Translations under genes and position numbers: made by a program | Origin: Hofstenia miamia | Taxonomy: Eukaryota > Xenacoelomorpha > Acoela | Assembly (NCBI GenBank): GCA_004352715.1 | Contig: SCFE01000023.1 | Coordinates: 1,113,599-1,177,598, forward strand | Reading direction: 5' to 3' | Length of the DNA stretch: 64,000 nucleotides | Notes under the pieces: generated by a model | Told to the model about the DNA's origin: nothing | The model's database searches: none | Seen by the model: the letters and a program-made list of their open reading frames with translations, nothing else | Shown here: positions 62,178-64,000 of the stretch, piece after piece | Layout: every line of letters begins with the position of its first letter | Numbering within the stretch: the stretch's first letter is position 1

Positions 62178-62397
62178 GCGGTTGCTTATTTCAGTGGGTC
62201 TAATACACTTGCAAAGTGATTAATAAAACATTTATAAAAGTAAAAAATCTATGAATATTGTAATGAACTTCGTAGACACAATATTTTTAATACAAAAAGG
62301 AAGGAGCTATGCAATCAAAGATGAAGATTTTGAAAAGCTCAAAATCATTCAGTAATTATTTCGGATATCTGCTGGTCGTCTTGTAGTCGTGCCTCTG

Positions 62398-62694
62398 CAG
62401 GCCTGTGGCTTGCATTTGAAATTTAGGGGGGGGCATGGCCCCGCAAAGTTCAATAAATTAATCATAGTTTTACTAATATGAAATAGTTTCACACTTTTTC
62501 ATTGAATTTTTAAATATAGAATGGCATTAGAATTTTATATATTTCAACTAAAATATATTCACTCTAACTTAGTTACTGAATATAAGAATTAATACAATGG
62601 GGTTTTGTATCCAGGATGCCAAGAGGAAGGGGGGCCCAGTGGCAGAAAACAGGGAGGGCCATGCCCCCCTAGCCCTCCCCTAGCCACGGCCCTG
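62398..62694. mobile_element. hAT-like MITE, CAGGGCCGTGGCT family, copy 2
   Basis: 297 bp, about as long as and colinear with 5520-5804, ends CAGGCCTGTGGCTTG and TAGCCACGGCCCTG. Flanks share TGCCT only, so its target duplication is eroded. Confidence 0.75.
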
Positions 62695-63511
62695 TGCCTG
62701 ATTTGCAAGGCTATTGACAATGGTCTCATTTTATGCAACTAACACTTCCAGCCATAAAGTTGGCCTATTTCACACAACTTTAACGCTCAGAGGGTTTTCA
62801 ATACAATTCAATAATTATATTATTTACTCAATGCCTACGTAAACATTTATATGGATACCTGTAAATTTTCACTATTTGTCATTCACTGAATAATACTTTA
62901 GCAGAAGTAGCCTTGTTGTATGAAGGAGTAACAAGCACTCTAGTGTTAAATCATTATAAAATACTTAAGAAATGCATTTAATGAAATTTTCCACATAGTC
63001 ATGAAGTTGATGTCAACATGAATAGAATTGAAAAATTATAAACAGATTTATTAGACCCTAAGATACTACCCCGACAGCGAAAGCAATTAAAGTCGAATGT
63101 TTACTTTAGTGTATTTGGCATTTGAATAATCACCAGCACAACAGATGCCAAAAGAGTGACATGCAATGCGCGCCAAATTTGAAATATCAATCTGCCCACC
63201 TGACAACTTTTACTTATTGACTCACGCGTACAGTAAACACTTATATGCAGCTGTACATACAACAGTGTAACAATGCATTAAAATTCAATTGAAAAGTGGC
63301 AGAAGACAGAATTAAAACGCATCAAAATAGCATCAAATTATGATAATCCCTTCAAAGTTAACATCAATTATGAATATTTCATAAACACATCGCAATAAAC
63401 CATAATAAGTTGCAATGTGCTCGTTGCAAACGTGAATCAAGAGAATTTGCAGTACAGAAAACATGAAATGAATACTATATGATATGCCACTGGTAATAGG
63501 ACATTTGAGGT
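62695..63511. other. Non-coding region
   Basis: AT-rich; no gene or repeat boundary recognised. Confidence 0.5.
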
Positions 63512-63617
63512 CAGACTTGTCAACGAGCAAAATGTCTAATCTCGGCCGGCTCATTTGAAATTTGAGTAAACTCGGCTCGGCTCGGCTCGTTAGAAGCTTG
63601 GCTCGTTGAAAAGTCTG
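63512..63617 (+). mobile_element. hAT-like GCTCG-family MITE, short internally deleted copy
   Basis: 106 bp: left end CAGACTTGTCAACGAGC and right end GGCTCGTTGAAAAGTCTG joined with the AT-rich core missing. Flanking octamers TTTGAGGT and TTTGAGCC share the first six bases. Confidence 0.85.
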
Positions 63618-64000
63618 TTTGAGCCTAATAAAAGATTTAGGAAATTAGTGCAATCCCATGATTGTTGCTATTGGATATCATATAATTATGACCTTTTATA
63701 AACATATTGTGAATGCATCAATAAAGCATTTGAAATATTCCCACTTTTTTAAAGGTATTATCATGGAAAGCATTAGTGCATTCTAAGGGAGTATGCTAGC
63801 GAAGGGCAAGTACAGCTGATTTGAAGATTAGGAGAGGCTAAACTTAAAATTTCCATTATTATTTAGTGGGGTTGTTTATTTCCTTGAAGAGCTTATCAAA
63901 TATTTGCTTTAAATGAGAATGTTAGCCATTCATTTAAAAAAAATGGAAAACTCAAAAACAAATTTGTGAAGATCAATGTTAGACCGTATTTTTCAGTATT
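63618..64000. other. Non-coding region at the right edge
   Basis: Nothing recognisable. Confidence 0.5.

Noticed and set aside
62745-62956. TAACACTTCCAG...CTCTAGTGTTAA as a piggyBac-like MITE
   Set aside because: Only the right end fits; the left end matches for fewer than ten bases and lacks a clear TTAA.
1-64000. tRNA, rRNA or CRISPR features
   Set aside because: I saw no convincing tRNA B-box within a cloverleaf, no rRNA-like blocks and no regularly spaced repeats.

Overview
This is an AT-rich piece of invertebrate nuclear genome from a draft assembly, with ten N gaps: four long and six of a single N. Its one recognisable host gene is a member of the RBPMS / couch potato / MEC-8 family of single-RRM RNA-binding proteins, on the minus strand. 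The RRM wording ([40 protein letters not shown]) is closest to what I know from protostome couch potato and MEC-8 proteins. A protostome animal is therefore likely, but I cannot name the phylum or species.

Four coding exons are visible: 38096-37908, 37831-37754, 37402-37340 and 8832-8770. All junctions are GT-AG and all visible introns are phase 0. The first two introns are short (76 and 351 bp). The third is about 28.5 kb. The fourth starts at 8769 and leaves the window at position 1, so the second half of the RRM and the C-terminal region lie outside. To the right of 38.1 kb is upstream or intergenic DNA in which I see no second host gene.

Most of the rest is transposable-element debris inside the introns and upstream of the gene. 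Class I relics are an R4/Dong-like LINE with a restriction-like endonuclease (2.8-4.8 kb) plus an older copy beside it (2.25-2.5 kb), a possible second fragment of that LINE type (11.8-12.0 kb), and a decayed LINE with APE endonuclease of the jockey/CR1/L2 kind (51.9-54.8 kb). Class II relics are a piggyBac-like transposase (55.7-56.6 kb), a hAT relic with a perfect 8-bp target duplication (49.7-50.5 kb) and a defective Tc3-like element (60.1-61.0 kb). There are several families of short non-autonomous elements: at least three hAT-like, two piggyBac-like and one Harbinger-like.

The most striking is a roughly 340-380 bp hAT-like family with CAGACTTGTCAACGAGCC termini and variable runs of the pentamer GCTCG. 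It occurs at about ten sites, and two intact copies and one gap-interrupted copy have perfect 8-bp target duplications.

Several apparent duplications (13.1-14.5, 20.1-21.0, 34.5-35.8 and 42.9-43.2 kb) look like unmerged alleles or contig-end overlaps, not biology. Long TA microsatellites and the GCTCG elements border nearly all gaps. I found no tRNA, rRNA, CRISPR array or prokaryotic-style operon.
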